Shown here piece by piece: positions 1 to 4,774 of a DNA stretch of 5,331 nt. The notes under the pieces were generated by a model that searched no databases, was not told where the DNA came from, and saw only the letters and a list, made by a program, of their open reading frames with translations. The stretch spans positions 1 to 5,331 of the forward strand of contig URTS01000123.1 of assembly GCA_900550685.1 (NCBI GenBank), given 5' to 3'. The stretch's first letter is position 1. Every line of letters starts with the position of its first letter. The translations under genes were made by a program, and so were the position numbers. The DNA is from an uncultured Oscillibacter sp. Its GTDB lineage: Bacteria; Bacillota; Clostridia; Oscillospirales; Oscillospiraceae.

Positions 1-53
1 TCCGGAACACAGGAACCAGTTCCTATTATCTTTGTTATCATTCTTGTCACCAT
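1..53 (-). CDS. fabH: FabH-like 3-oxoacyl-ACP synthase III, N-terminal fragment (runs off window)
   Basis: Only the first 17 codons are inside the window. They read MVTRMITKIIGTGSCVP, and the segment KIIGTGSxVP is the typical opening beta strand of ketoacyl-ACP synthase III (FabH), which condenses acetyl-CoA with malonyl-ACP to start fatty acid synthesis in the cytoplasm. Two starts are possible: ATG at 53-51, or ATG at 41-39. The second gives MITKIIGTGS, closer to the usual family start, and has a weak GGTGA site five bases upstream. The call is supported by a strong promoter and a FabT-like operator directly upstream, both expected for a type II fatty acid synthesis operon. The catalytic Cys-His-Asn residues are outside the window, so a paralogous synthase III is possible. 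Confidence 0.6.
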   Translation of the reverse strand, partial: MVTRMITKIIGTGSCVP

Positions 54-56
54 TTC

Positions 57-89
57 ACTTTGTGTTTCAAATAGTTTGAATATCAAAGT
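57..89. promoter_or_regulatory. Symmetric operator resembling tandem FabT boxes
   Basis: A 33-bp dyad consists of four 6-bp elements, each separated by 3 bases: ACTTTG (57-62), TTCAAA (66-71), TTTGAA (75-80) and CAAAGT (84-89). The outer pair and the inner pair are each perfect inverted repeats. The right half, AGTTTGAATATCAAAGT (73-89), matches 15 of 17 positions of the FabT operator as I recall it (ANTTTGATTATCAAATT). The left half (57-73) is a weaker copy. FabT is the MarR-family repressor of fatty acid synthesis genes in streptococci and relatives. The dyad lies just downstream of the -10 element of the fabH-side promoter, over the expected transcription start, which suits repression. The repressor gene is not in the window. 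Confidence 0.6.
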
Positions 90-90
90 A

Positions 91-119
91 ATAATATAGA
101 ATGAAATGGTATTTGTCAA
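91..119 (-). promoter_or_regulatory. Sigma-A promoter of the fabH-like gene
   Basis: Read on the minus strand, TTGACA (119-114, perfect -35) is followed by a 17-base spacer and TATTAT (96-91, five of six -10 bases). The start of transcription would fall near 84-85, inside the symmetric operator, giving a leader of roughly 30 to 45 bases. The -35 element lies within the right arm and inner loop side of the hairpin that follows rsmI. Confidence 0.75.
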
Positions 120-146
120 GAACTTTTTCTCGACAAATACCATTTC
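103..146 (-). terminator. Long hairpin after rsmI, probable terminator
   Basis: A perfect 15-bp inverted repeat, GAAATGGTATTTGTC (103-117) with its complement at 132-146. After one mismatch, 4 further pairs form (AGAA with TTCT) and leave a 4-base loop. It begins 8 bases past the rsmI stop codon on the minus strand and is followed there by an AU-rich run (ATTCTATATTATT) rather than a clean U tract, so termination may be incomplete. Because the stem is AT-rich and covers the next promoter's -35 region, a regulatory protein site is an alternative. Confidence 0.5.
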
Positions 147-153
147 GGTTCTA

Positions 154-990
154 TCACAACAGCTGCTGATACACATCCCTTTTACTGATTCCCCGGTCCT
201 TCGCCACCCGTCTCATGGCTTCTTTGTGGTCGATTCCCTGGCTCTCGTACATCTCCATGTGTTCTTCCAGAGTCATCTCTTCCCAGGATTTTGCCAGTTC
301 TTCTTTCTTCTGGGCAATGCTCTTACCCTCGATCACCAGCACGCACTCGCCCTTTGGTTCTTCCACCTCATAGCGGGCCAGTGCTTCCTCGAACGTAGTC
401 TGATACGCTTCCTCATACTTTTTCGTCAACTCCCGGCAGATGGTCAGGCGGCGGTTGCCCAGTGTCTCTTTTAATTCTTCCAGAGTCCGCACCAGACGAT
501 GTGGCGCTTCATAAATGATGATGGTGCGGCTTTCATTTTTCAGTTCATCCAGAATCCACTGTTTTTCCTTCTTCTCTGACGGCAGAAATGCCTCAAAACA
601 GAATCTTCTGGTAGCAAGGCCGGACATCGTTAAGGCCGTAATACACGCCGCCGGGCCTGGAAGAGAAGTAACTTCGATTCCAGCCTCATAACACTGGCGT
701 ACCAGCTCCTCGCCCGGATCTGAGATGCCTGGAGTTCCTGCATCGGTGACTACCGCAATGTTCACACCTTCTTTTAACTGTTCCACCAGGTATCTGGCTT
801 TCTCTACCTTGTTAAACTCATGATAGCTGGTCATAGGTGTCTTGATGCCAAAATGATTTAGCAGCTTAATGCTGTGTCTGGTATCTTCTGCCGCGATCAG
901 ATCCACTTCTTTTAATGTGTTCAGCACCCGGAAAGTGATATCCTCCAGATTACCGATAGGGGTCGCGCACAAATATAATTTTCCTGCCAT
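154..990 (-). CDS. rsmI: 16S rRNA (cytidine(1402)-2'-O)-methyltransferase RsmI
   Basis: RsmI uses SAM to methylate the ribose 2'-OH of C1402 in the decoding centre of 16S rRNA. The 278-residue length is normal for the family. Visible motifs of the tetrapyrrole-methylase fold are PIGNLEDIT (residues 11-19), EDTRHS (35-40), VVTDAGTPGISDPG (80-93, the SAM-binding region) and SLPGPAA (109-115). The C-terminal segment GIDHKEAMRRVAKDRGISKRD (residues 252-272) is the helix-turn-helix tail typical of RsmI. The start ATG at 990-988 follows AAGGGA about six bases upstream. It begins 17 bases after the stop of the TrmN6-containing frame, so the two are probably co-transcribed; the trmN6-rsmI neighbourhood is common in Clostridia. 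Codon use is AT-richer than in the right half of the window. Confidence 0.96.
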   Translation of the reverse strand: MAGKLYLCATPIGNLEDITFRVLNTLKEVDLIAAEDTRHSIKLLNHFGIKTPMTSYHEFNKVEKARYLVEQLKEGVNIAVVTDAGTPGISDPGEELVRQCYEAGIEVTSLPGPAACITALTMSGLATRRFCFEAFLPSEKKEKQWILDELKNESRTIIIYEAPHRLVRTLEELKETLGNRRLTICRELTKKYEEAYQTTFEEALARYEVEEPKGECVLVIEGKSIAQKKEELAKSWEEMTLEEHMEMYESQGIDHKEAMRRVAKDRGISKRDVYQQLL

Positions 991-1007
991 ATTGTTCCCT
1001 TCTCTTC

Positions 1008-1736
1008 CTAGTATCCATAAATATCATAGATCTCATCTGTATACACGCCCTGTTCTTTGTATACAACAATCGGTGCCTCCACCTTGATCATGGACTTCCC
1101 TCCACGGACTGCTTCGATCAGCACCATGTTGGCATCCTTATCCACAAACGGGTGCACCAGCTTCATCCGTTTCGGCTCCAGCTTATATTTCGTCAGCGTA
1201 TTGATGATCTCGATCAGCCGGTGGGGCCGGTGGACCATATAGAACCGTCCACCAGGCTTCAAAAGTCCTGCTGCTTCCCGCACCACATCGTCCAGTGTAC
1301 ATAACACCTCATGCCGTGCAATAGCTTTAGGCAGGTCCGGATTTTTGAGTCCATGGGCATCATTCATATAAGGCGGATTGGAGGTCACCACATCAAACTG
1401 TGCTCTACCAAACCGAACACTGGCCTCCTTGATATCGCCAAGGGCAATATCCACCTTATCCTCTAATCCATTGAGCCGCACGCTGCGCCTGGCCATCTCT
1501 GCCACTTCTTCCTGGATCTCAAGACCTGTATAATGTTCGCCCTCATACCGGGCTTCCAGCAAAATAGGAATGATTCCTGTTCCGGTTCCCAGATCAATAG
1601 CCCGTTCCCCCGGATTTACCCTGGCAAACCCGGCTAACAGCACAGCGTCCATGCCGAAACAGAACCCATTCCGCTTCTGGATAATGTGATACCCATTTCT
1701 CTGCAGATCATCCACCCGCTCATCTTCCAGGATCTC
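1008..1736 (-). other. trmN6: TrmN6-like tRNA1(Val) (adenine37-N6)-methyltransferase segment of the fusion
   Basis: This part of the frame (residues 327-568) corresponds to a nearly full-length TrmN6, which methylates N6 of A37 in valine tRNA in characterised enzymes. It starts in LEDERVDDLQRNGYHIIQ, very close to where free-standing Clostridia homologues begin. It then carries the SAM-binding DLGTGTG, the NPPYM motif, RHEVLCTLDDVV (467-478), LLKPGGRFYMVHRPHRL (484-500) and the C-terminal DEIYDIYGY (560-568). If the fusion is not translated through, GTG at residue 326 is the nearest plausible start; a GGAG lies about nine bases ahead of it. Its composition matches rsmI downstream, with which it would form the ordinary trmN6-rsmI pair. 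The exact substrate is inferred from family membership. Confidence 0.8.
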
Positions 1737-2714
1737 CACCGGAAACTGCTCCAGATGGCCGATCGCCCAGTCACACTTCGGATCTAAGAATACATTGAAA
1801 TTCGGACGCTTTTCTGAGAGAAGCTCACCTGCCTCAAATCCATAAAACCGCATCAGCCAGTCCGCCTGATAAAGCCGGTGTTCCCGAAGAAGCGGCGGGC
1901 CTCCGGGCAATGCCGGAAGAAGACTGTCATCATTTACCCGGACGAAAGCAGAGTAAAAGACCCGTTTCAGTTCAAAACGCTGATAGAGCGACTCCGCCAC
2001 AGAGACGATCTCATAATCGCTCTCTCCCGACGCCCCTATAATCATCTGGGTGCTCTGTCCCGCCGGGGCGAACTTCGGCTTGTGGCGGTATTTGACCAGC
2101 TCTTCCTTGTTTTGCAGGGTGCGGCATTGGATCTGCCGCATGGGGGCCAGAATGGCAGACTTTGTTTTTTCCGGGGCCAGAGTGCGAAGCCCCGCCTCTG
2201 AGGGCAGCTCAATATTGCAGCTGAGCCGGTCCACCAGCAGCCCCAGCTGCTCCACCAGTTCCGGGGCGGCGCCGGGGATGGCCTTGGCGTGAATATAGCC
2301 GTTGAAGCGGTAGGTTTCCCGCAGAATCCGGATGGCCCGGATCATCTGTTCCATGGTGTAGTCCGGGTTCCGGAGAACGCCGGATGAGAGGAACAGCCCC
2401 TCGATATAATTCCGCCGGTAGAAATTGATGGTGAGGTCCGCCAGCTCCTCCGGCGTAAAGGCGGCACGGCGGGTGTCGTTGCTGCGGCGGTTGACGCAGT
2501 ATGCGCAGTCGTAGACGCAGCAGTTGCTCATCAGGACCTTCAGCAGGGTCACGCACCGCCCGTCGGCAGAGAAGGTATGGCAGCATCCGGCGACGGATGA
2601 AGAGGTGTTGCCGATATGCCCTTGCCGGAAGCCCCGGCGGCTGCCGCTGGAGGTACAGGCGGCGTCATACTTGGCGGCGTCCGTCAGGATCTCCAGCTTG
2701 CTGAGCACGTCCAT
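1008..2714 (-). CDS. Fusion: radical SAM DNA modification/repair protein (C-terminally truncated) + TrmN6-like tRNA methyltransferase
   Basis: The 568-residue frame has two unrelated halves. Residues 1 to about 327 match the putative DNA modification/repair radical SAM family usually paired with a UDG-like protein (TIGR03916 type). It opens with MDVLSKLEILTDAAKYDAAC and has the 4Fe-4S motif C66-x3-C70-x2-C73, followed by NRRSND, then NFYRRNYIEGLFLSSG (97-112), APAGQSTQMIIGAS (216-229) and DPKCDWAIGHLEQFPVE (311-327). Family members normally continue with a helix-hairpin-helix tail of the type NRA..LLRVPGIG; here it is absent. From about residue 328 the frame becomes a whole TrmN6/YfiC methyltransferase, with FCFGMDAVLL (351-360), DLGTGTG (374-380, SAM site) and NPPY (446-449, target-adenine site). 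No stop or frameshift separates the halves. Its ATG lies 3 bases after the stop of the upstream small ORF and lacks a good ribosome site, suggesting coupled translation. The fusion may be real or a join between two genomes. Confidence 0.85.
   Translation of the reverse strand: MDVLSKLEILTDAAKYDAACTSSGSRRGFRQGHIGNTSSSVAGCCHTFSADGRCVTLLKVLMSNCCVYDCAYCVNRRSNDTRRAAFTPEELADLTINFYRRNYIEGLFLSSGVLRNPDYTMEQMIRAIRILRETYRFNGYIHAKAIPGAAPELVEQLGLLVDRLSCNIELPSEAGLRTLAPEKTKSAILAPMRQIQCRTLQNKEELVKYRHKPKFAPAGQSTQMIIGASGESDYEIVSVAESLYQRFELKRVFYSAFVRVNDDSLLPALPGGPPLLREHRLYQADWLMRFYGFEAGELLSEKRPNFNVFLDPKCDWAIGHLEQFPVEILEDERVDDLQRNGYHIIQKRNGFCFGMDAVLLAGFARVNPGERAIDLGTGTGIIPILLEARYEGEHYTGLEIQEEVAEMARRSVRLNGLEDKVDIALGDIKEASVRFGRAQFDVVTSNPPYMNDAHGLKNPDLPKAIARHEVLCTLDDVVREAAGLLKPGGRFYMVHRPHRLIEIINTLTKYKLEPKRMKLVHPFVDKDANMVLIEAVRGGKSMIKVEAPIVVYKEQGVYTDEIYDIYGY
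1737..2714 (-). other. Radical SAM (SplB-like, UDG-linked) segment of the fusion
   Basis: Residues 1-326 hold the radical SAM core. Cys66, Cys70 and Cys73 would bind the 4Fe-4S cluster that cleaves SAM to a 5'-deoxyadenosyl radical. The family has no firmly established reaction that I know of. A DNA repair or modification role is assigned because members sit beside a uracil-DNA-glycosylase-like gene, and the double LexA box upstream here supports a role in DNA damage response. The partner glycosylase gene would be expected next on the minus strand, but trmN6 and rsmI are there instead. Third-position GC falls inside this segment: 34 of the first 40 codons end in G or C, against 22 of the 40 codons from residue 225 on. 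Confidence 0.75.
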
Positions 2715-2717
2715 AAC

Positions 2718-2840
2718 TTACCGGGCGGCGCTCCGGCGGGGATGCTGGGCGGGGCGCTCGATATAATCCACCACGCGGAATACCTGGGCTGCCAGGGTGG
2801 CGACCCCCATCAATGTGAAAAAGAAGCTCCAACCAGTCAT
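2718..2840 (-). CDS. Small single-span membrane peptide under SOS control (40 aa)
   Basis: This 40-codon frame starts at ATG 2840-2838 and ends with TAA at 2720-2718. A GGAGGA site lies 6 bases before the start. The protein opens with MTGWSFFFTLMGVATLAAQV, giving a hydrophobic segment at about residues 4-24, then a charged, basic tail (residues 25-40 with five Arg and one His). This predicts one membrane helix with a cytoplasmic basic end. It is the first gene after a promoter carrying two LexA boxes, and its stop is 3 bases before the radical SAM start. I do not recognise the family. By context it could be an SOS-induced membrane peptide, comparable in concept to YneA or TisB, or chiefly a leader whose translation feeds the next gene. 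No homology to those peptides is claimed. Confidence 0.65.
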   Translation of the reverse strand: MTGWSFFFTLMGVATLAAQVFRVVDYIERPAQHPRRSAAR

Positions 2841-2855
2841 CGTATATCCTCCAAT

Positions 2856-2869
2856 CGAACGTTTGTTCT
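2856..2869. promoter_or_regulatory. LexA (SOS) box, promoter-distal copy
   Basis: CGAACGTTTGTTCT has perfect GAAC-N4-GTTC arms and departs from the Gram-positive LexA consensus CGAAC-N4-GTTCG only in the last base. It lies in the 5' leader, about 6 to 18 bases downstream of the predicted transcription start and 15 bases upstream of the small ORF's ATG. Its centre is 34 bp from the second box. Confidence 0.8.
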
Positions 2870-2880
2870 TAACTGCCTAT

Positions 2881-2909
2881 AGAATACATCGAACAGACGT
2901 TCGCGTCAA
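2881..2909 (-). promoter_or_regulatory. Sigma-A promoter of the SOS operon
   Basis: On the minus strand TTGACG (2909-2904, five of six -35 bases) is followed by exactly 17 bases and TATTCT (2886-2881, -10 with four of six consensus bases). Transcription would start near 2874 and give a leader of about 34 bases to the small ORF. The spacer holds a LexA box, so bound LexA would block polymerase directly. Confidence 0.8.
2890..2903. promoter_or_regulatory. LexA (SOS) box in the promoter spacer
   Basis: CGAACAGACGTTCG is a full match to the Gram-positive LexA/DinR consensus form CGAAC-N4-GTTCG with perfect arms. It occupies 14 of the 17 spacer bases between the -35 and -10 elements of the operon promoter, the classic position for steric repression. 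Confidence 0.88.
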
Positions 2910-2931
2910 GCAAAATTTGTCGAATCATAGG

Positions 2932-2970
2932 AAAAAAGCTGTCCTCCTAATATAGGAGGACAGCTTTTTT
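2932..2970 (-). terminator. Rho-independent terminator of the threonine aldolase gene
   Basis: A perfect 18-bp inverted repeat (2932-2949 with 2953-2970) has a 3-base ATA loop. The core is GCTGTCCTCCTA paired with TAGGAGGACAGC, flanked by six A on one side and six T on the other. It lies about 30 bases after the threonine aldolase stop on the minus strand. It is symmetric and so could terminate in both directions. Its left end is about 23 bases upstream of the SOS promoter's -35 element, insulating that promoter from readthrough. Confidence 0.92.
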
Positions 2971-2999
2971 GAGGAGTTATTCTGTAAAATGAAACTGCT

Positions 3000-4028
3000 T
3001 TACTGACACTGCGCCAGAACATTCAGAAGGTCATCCACGGCGCTTTCCGGCGTGGCCCAGCTGGTGACGAAGCGGTACATGGTATGTTCCTCGTCAATGG
3101 GCCGCTCCACCTGAAATTCGAAGCCCATGGCGGCCAGCTTTTCTGCGGTCCGGACCTTCATCACCGGGAACTGCTGGTTGGAGGGGGAGGGCACCGGGAA
3201 CTGATAGCCCAGGGCCAGGAAGCCGTCCCGCAGGCGGAAGGCCATCTCGTTGGCGTGGCGGGCAATGTCGAAATAGAGGTTATCTTTCAGAATGGTCAGG
3301 AACTGCACGCCCAGCAGGCGGCCCTTGGCCAGCATGCCGCCCCGCTGCTTCATGTGCCAGCGGAAATGCGCACAGGGGACTGTCATGATGACGGCCTCGC
3401 CGAACAACGTGCCGTTTTTGGTGCCGCCGATGGTGAACACGTCTGTCAGCGCCGCAAGCTCCGGCAGGGTCAGGTCGCTTTCCGGGGAAGTGAGGGCGGA
3501 GCCCAGCCGGGCGCCGTCCAGAAACAGCAGCAGGCCGTGTTCGTCGCAGCAGTGCCGCAGGGCGATCAGCTCCGCCTTGGTGTACACGGTGCCGATCTCC
3601 GTGGTGTCGGAGATATAGACCAGCCTGGGGGAGACCATATGCTCCCCGCCATCGGCGTGGATGGCCAGAACGGATTCCACCATGGCGGGGGTCACTTTGC
3701 CGTCCGGGGAATGGGCAGTGCAGACCTTGTGGCCGGTGGCCTCGATGGCGCCGGTCTCATGGCAGTTGACGTGGCCGGTGTGGGCGGCGATCACGGCCTC
3801 GTAAGGCTGAAGCAGGGAAGCGATGACCGTCAGGTTGGTCTGGGTGCCGCCTGTCAGAAAGTGGACGCCCGCTTCCGGCGCATCGCAGAGGGACCGGATC
3901 AGGTCACGGGCCTCCTCGCAGATGGGGTCCAGGCCGTAGCCGCAGGTCTGGACCAGGTTGGTATCCGTCAGCGCCTGAAGGACCTTGGGATGGGCGCCTT
4001 CGCTGTAATCATTGCGGAAGCTGTACAT
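3000..4028 (-). CDS. ltaE: Low-specificity L-threonine aldolase (PLP-dependent)
   Basis: The 342-residue protein has the length and motif order of fold-type I PLP enzymes of the threonine aldolase / beta-eliminating lyase family. These cleave L-threonine or L-allo-threonine to glycine and acetaldehyde in the cytoplasm. Visible features are RNDYSEGAHPKVLQAL (5-20), the cofactor-loop region LTGGTQTN (58-65), the conserved His segment HVNCHETGAIEATGH (86-100), FLDGARL (169-175; Asp171 and Arg174 in the PLP-binding DGAR) and TIGGTKNGTLFGEA (199-212), with Lys204 the likely Schiff-base lysine. A late QRGGMLAKGRLLGVQF segment (228-243) is also typical. AAGAGG lies 8 bases before the ATG. It is transcribed alone from its own promoter to the terminator at 2932-2970. 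Related beta-eliminating lyases cannot be fully excluded, so the exact substrate is inferred. Confidence 0.9.
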   Translation of the reverse strand: MYSFRNDYSEGAHPKVLQALTDTNLVQTCGYGLDPICEEARDLIRSLCDAPEAGVHFLTGGTQTNLTVIASLLQPYEAVIAAHTGHVNCHETGAIEATGHKVCTAHSPDGKVTPAMVESVLAIHADGGEHMVSPRLVYISDTTEIGTVYTKAELIALRHCCDEHGLLLFLDGARLGSALTSPESDLTLPELAALTDVFTIGGTKNGTLFGEAVIMTVPCAHFRWHMKQRGGMLAKGRLLGVQFLTILKDNLYFDIARHANEMAFRLRDGFLALGYQFPVPSPSNQQFPVMKVRTAEKLAAMGFEFQVERPIDEEHTMYRFVTSWATPESAVDDLLNVLAQCQ

Positions 4029-4072
4029 GGAAAAAACCTCTTTTCTGTAATCGGATTGTTACCCTTTTGATG

Positions 4073-4101
4073 TTGCGATTATACCGTAAATCGTGTATAT
4101 T
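4073..4101 (+). promoter_or_regulatory. Promoter of the lipoprotein gene
   Basis: TTGCGA (4073-4078) is followed by a 17-base spacer and TATATT (4096-4101, five of six -10 bases). Transcription would start near 4108 and leave a leader of about 68 bases. The -35 element shares base 4078 with the -10 of the divergent threonine aldolase promoter, and the -10 shares base 4101 with its -35. The two promoters therefore occupy the same stretch on opposite strands. Confidence 0.6.
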
Positions 4102-4106
4102 AGCAA
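4078..4106 (-). promoter_or_regulatory. Promoter of the threonine aldolase gene
   Basis: On the minus strand TTGCTA (4106-4101) is followed by 17 bases and a perfect TATAAT (4083-4078). The expected start is near 4071, giving a leader of about 43 bases. A short imperfect inverted repeat, CGATT (4076-4080) with AATCG (4089-4093), sits across the -10 region of this promoter and the spacer of the divergent one. It could be a regulator site, but it is too weak to call. Confidence 0.75.
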
Positions 4107-4175
4107 GCGGAATGAAAAAACTGTAGAAAAATGACGGATGCCCGTTTTGGGGGTGTCCCCAAGGAGGAAAAAACC

Positions 4176-4658
4176 ATGAAAAAGCTTTGTATGATAGCGG
4201 CAGCGGTCCTGCTGCTGTGCGGTGTGCTGTCGGCCTGCGGCAGCAAGACGGAGACGGCCAATGACGTGGACCTGACGGCCTTTTACAACGGCCTTGCGGA
4301 GCAGTACGGCTGGGGCGACGATATGATGGACCTGGACAGCGACATGCTGGAGATGTACTATCCCGGCCTGGGGGAGATCTCCACCAAGCAGCTGCTGGCG
4401 AAATCCCCGGTGATGTCCTACGCTGTGAATGAGTATGTGTTCATGCAGTGTGAAACCGAGGACGATGCCGCCAAGGCGGCGGAGATCCTCCAGACCCGCA
4501 TCGACACCCAGGCCGGCGGCGACGCCTTCTATCCGGAGACCATCGACCAGTGGAAGGCCGCCAAGGTCATCACCAGCGGCTCCTATGTGGCCCTGATCGC
4601 CTCCGGTGAGCACCAGGCGGAGATCGAGGACGCCTGGAACGCCCAGTTCAACGGATAA
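4176..4658 (+). CDS. DUF4358-type lipoprotein
   Basis: The start is set at ATG 4176 rather than the in-frame ATG 15 codons earlier. It follows a strong AAGGAGG site (4161-4167) 8 bases upstream, and from it the protein begins with a lipoprotein signal peptide. The signal is MKKL, then a hydrophobic stretch (residues 5-18), then the lipobox LSAC with Cys21 as the expected lipidated residue. The mature part is about 140 residues, acidic and soluble: LTAFYNGLAEQYGW (residues 34-47), a YYPGLGEI segment typical of DUF4358 proteins, and a C-terminal EDAWNAQF. DUF4358 proteins are small lipoproteins of unknown function in gut Clostridia and, from memory, often lie near MBOAT acyltransferase genes, as here. 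It should be anchored on the outer face of the membrane. The biochemical role is unknown; help in surface polymer acylation is an inference from context. Confidence 0.82.
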   Translation: MKKLCMIAAAVLLLCGVLSACGSKTETANDVDLTAFYNGLAEQYGWGDDMMDLDSDMLEMYYPGLGEISTKQLLAKSPVMSYAVNEYVFMQCETEDDAAKAAEILQTRIDTQAGGDAFYPETIDQWKAAKVITSGSYVALIASGEHQAEIEDAWNAQFNG

Positions 4659-4673
4659 AAGCCAACACGGAGG

Positions 4674-4700
4674 ACCAGCCGCTCCGGCGGCTGGTTTTCT
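4674..4700 (+). terminator. Rho-independent terminator after the lipoprotein gene
   Basis: A perfect 9-bp GC-rich stem, ACCAGCCGC (4674-4682) with GCGGCTGGT (4687-4695), has a TCCG tetraloop and is followed by TTTTCT. It starts 16 bases after the lipoprotein stop. The U run is short, so some readthrough into the MBOAT gene is possible. Confidence 0.85.
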
Positions 4701-4758
4701 ATGTGCGGAAATCCATGTATTTCAAGTACTGTTAAGGAGTATCCCTTTATAGAGAAAG

Positions 4759-4766
4759 AGGAGGTG
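4759..4766 (+). promoter_or_regulatory. Ribosome binding site of the MBOAT gene
   Basis: AGGAGGTG, a near-full complement of the 16S rRNA 3' end, lies 8 bases before ATG 4775. It fixes the start of the truncated frame. No convincing -35/-10 pair was found between the terminator and this site. Confidence 0.85.
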
Positions 4767-4774
4767 AACAGCCC

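Noticed and set aside
106..474. Plus-strand frame opposite the end of rsmI
   Set aside because: It starts inside the hairpin and is antisense to rsmI, with no recognisable motif.
2616..2882. Plus-strand frames across the SOS promoter and the start of the radical SAM gene
   Set aside because: They run antisense to the small ORF and radical SAM gene, lack ribosome sites and cross the promoter and both LexA boxes.
3084..4070. Long plus-strand open frame opposite the threonine aldolase gene
   Set aside because: It lies almost entirely antisense to a clear, motif-rich gene, its protein is low in recognisable motifs, and open antisense frames are expected in GC-rich DNA.
4131..4175. Upstream in-frame ATG for the lipoprotein
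   Set aside because: It has no ribosome site and would add 15 residues before the signal peptide; ATG 4176 has a strong AAGGAGG and a normal lipoprotein start.
4059..4613. Minus-strand frame opposite the lipoprotein gene
   Set aside because: The protein resembles no family and mirrors the lipoprotein's codons; the plus-strand gene has a strong ribosome site, signal peptide and lipobox.
4721..4753. Possible promoter before the MBOAT gene (TTCAAG with a TTTATA/TATAGA -10)
   Set aside because: The spacing is 19 or more bases for the best pair and the -35 match is poor; expression could also come by readthrough of the preceding terminator.
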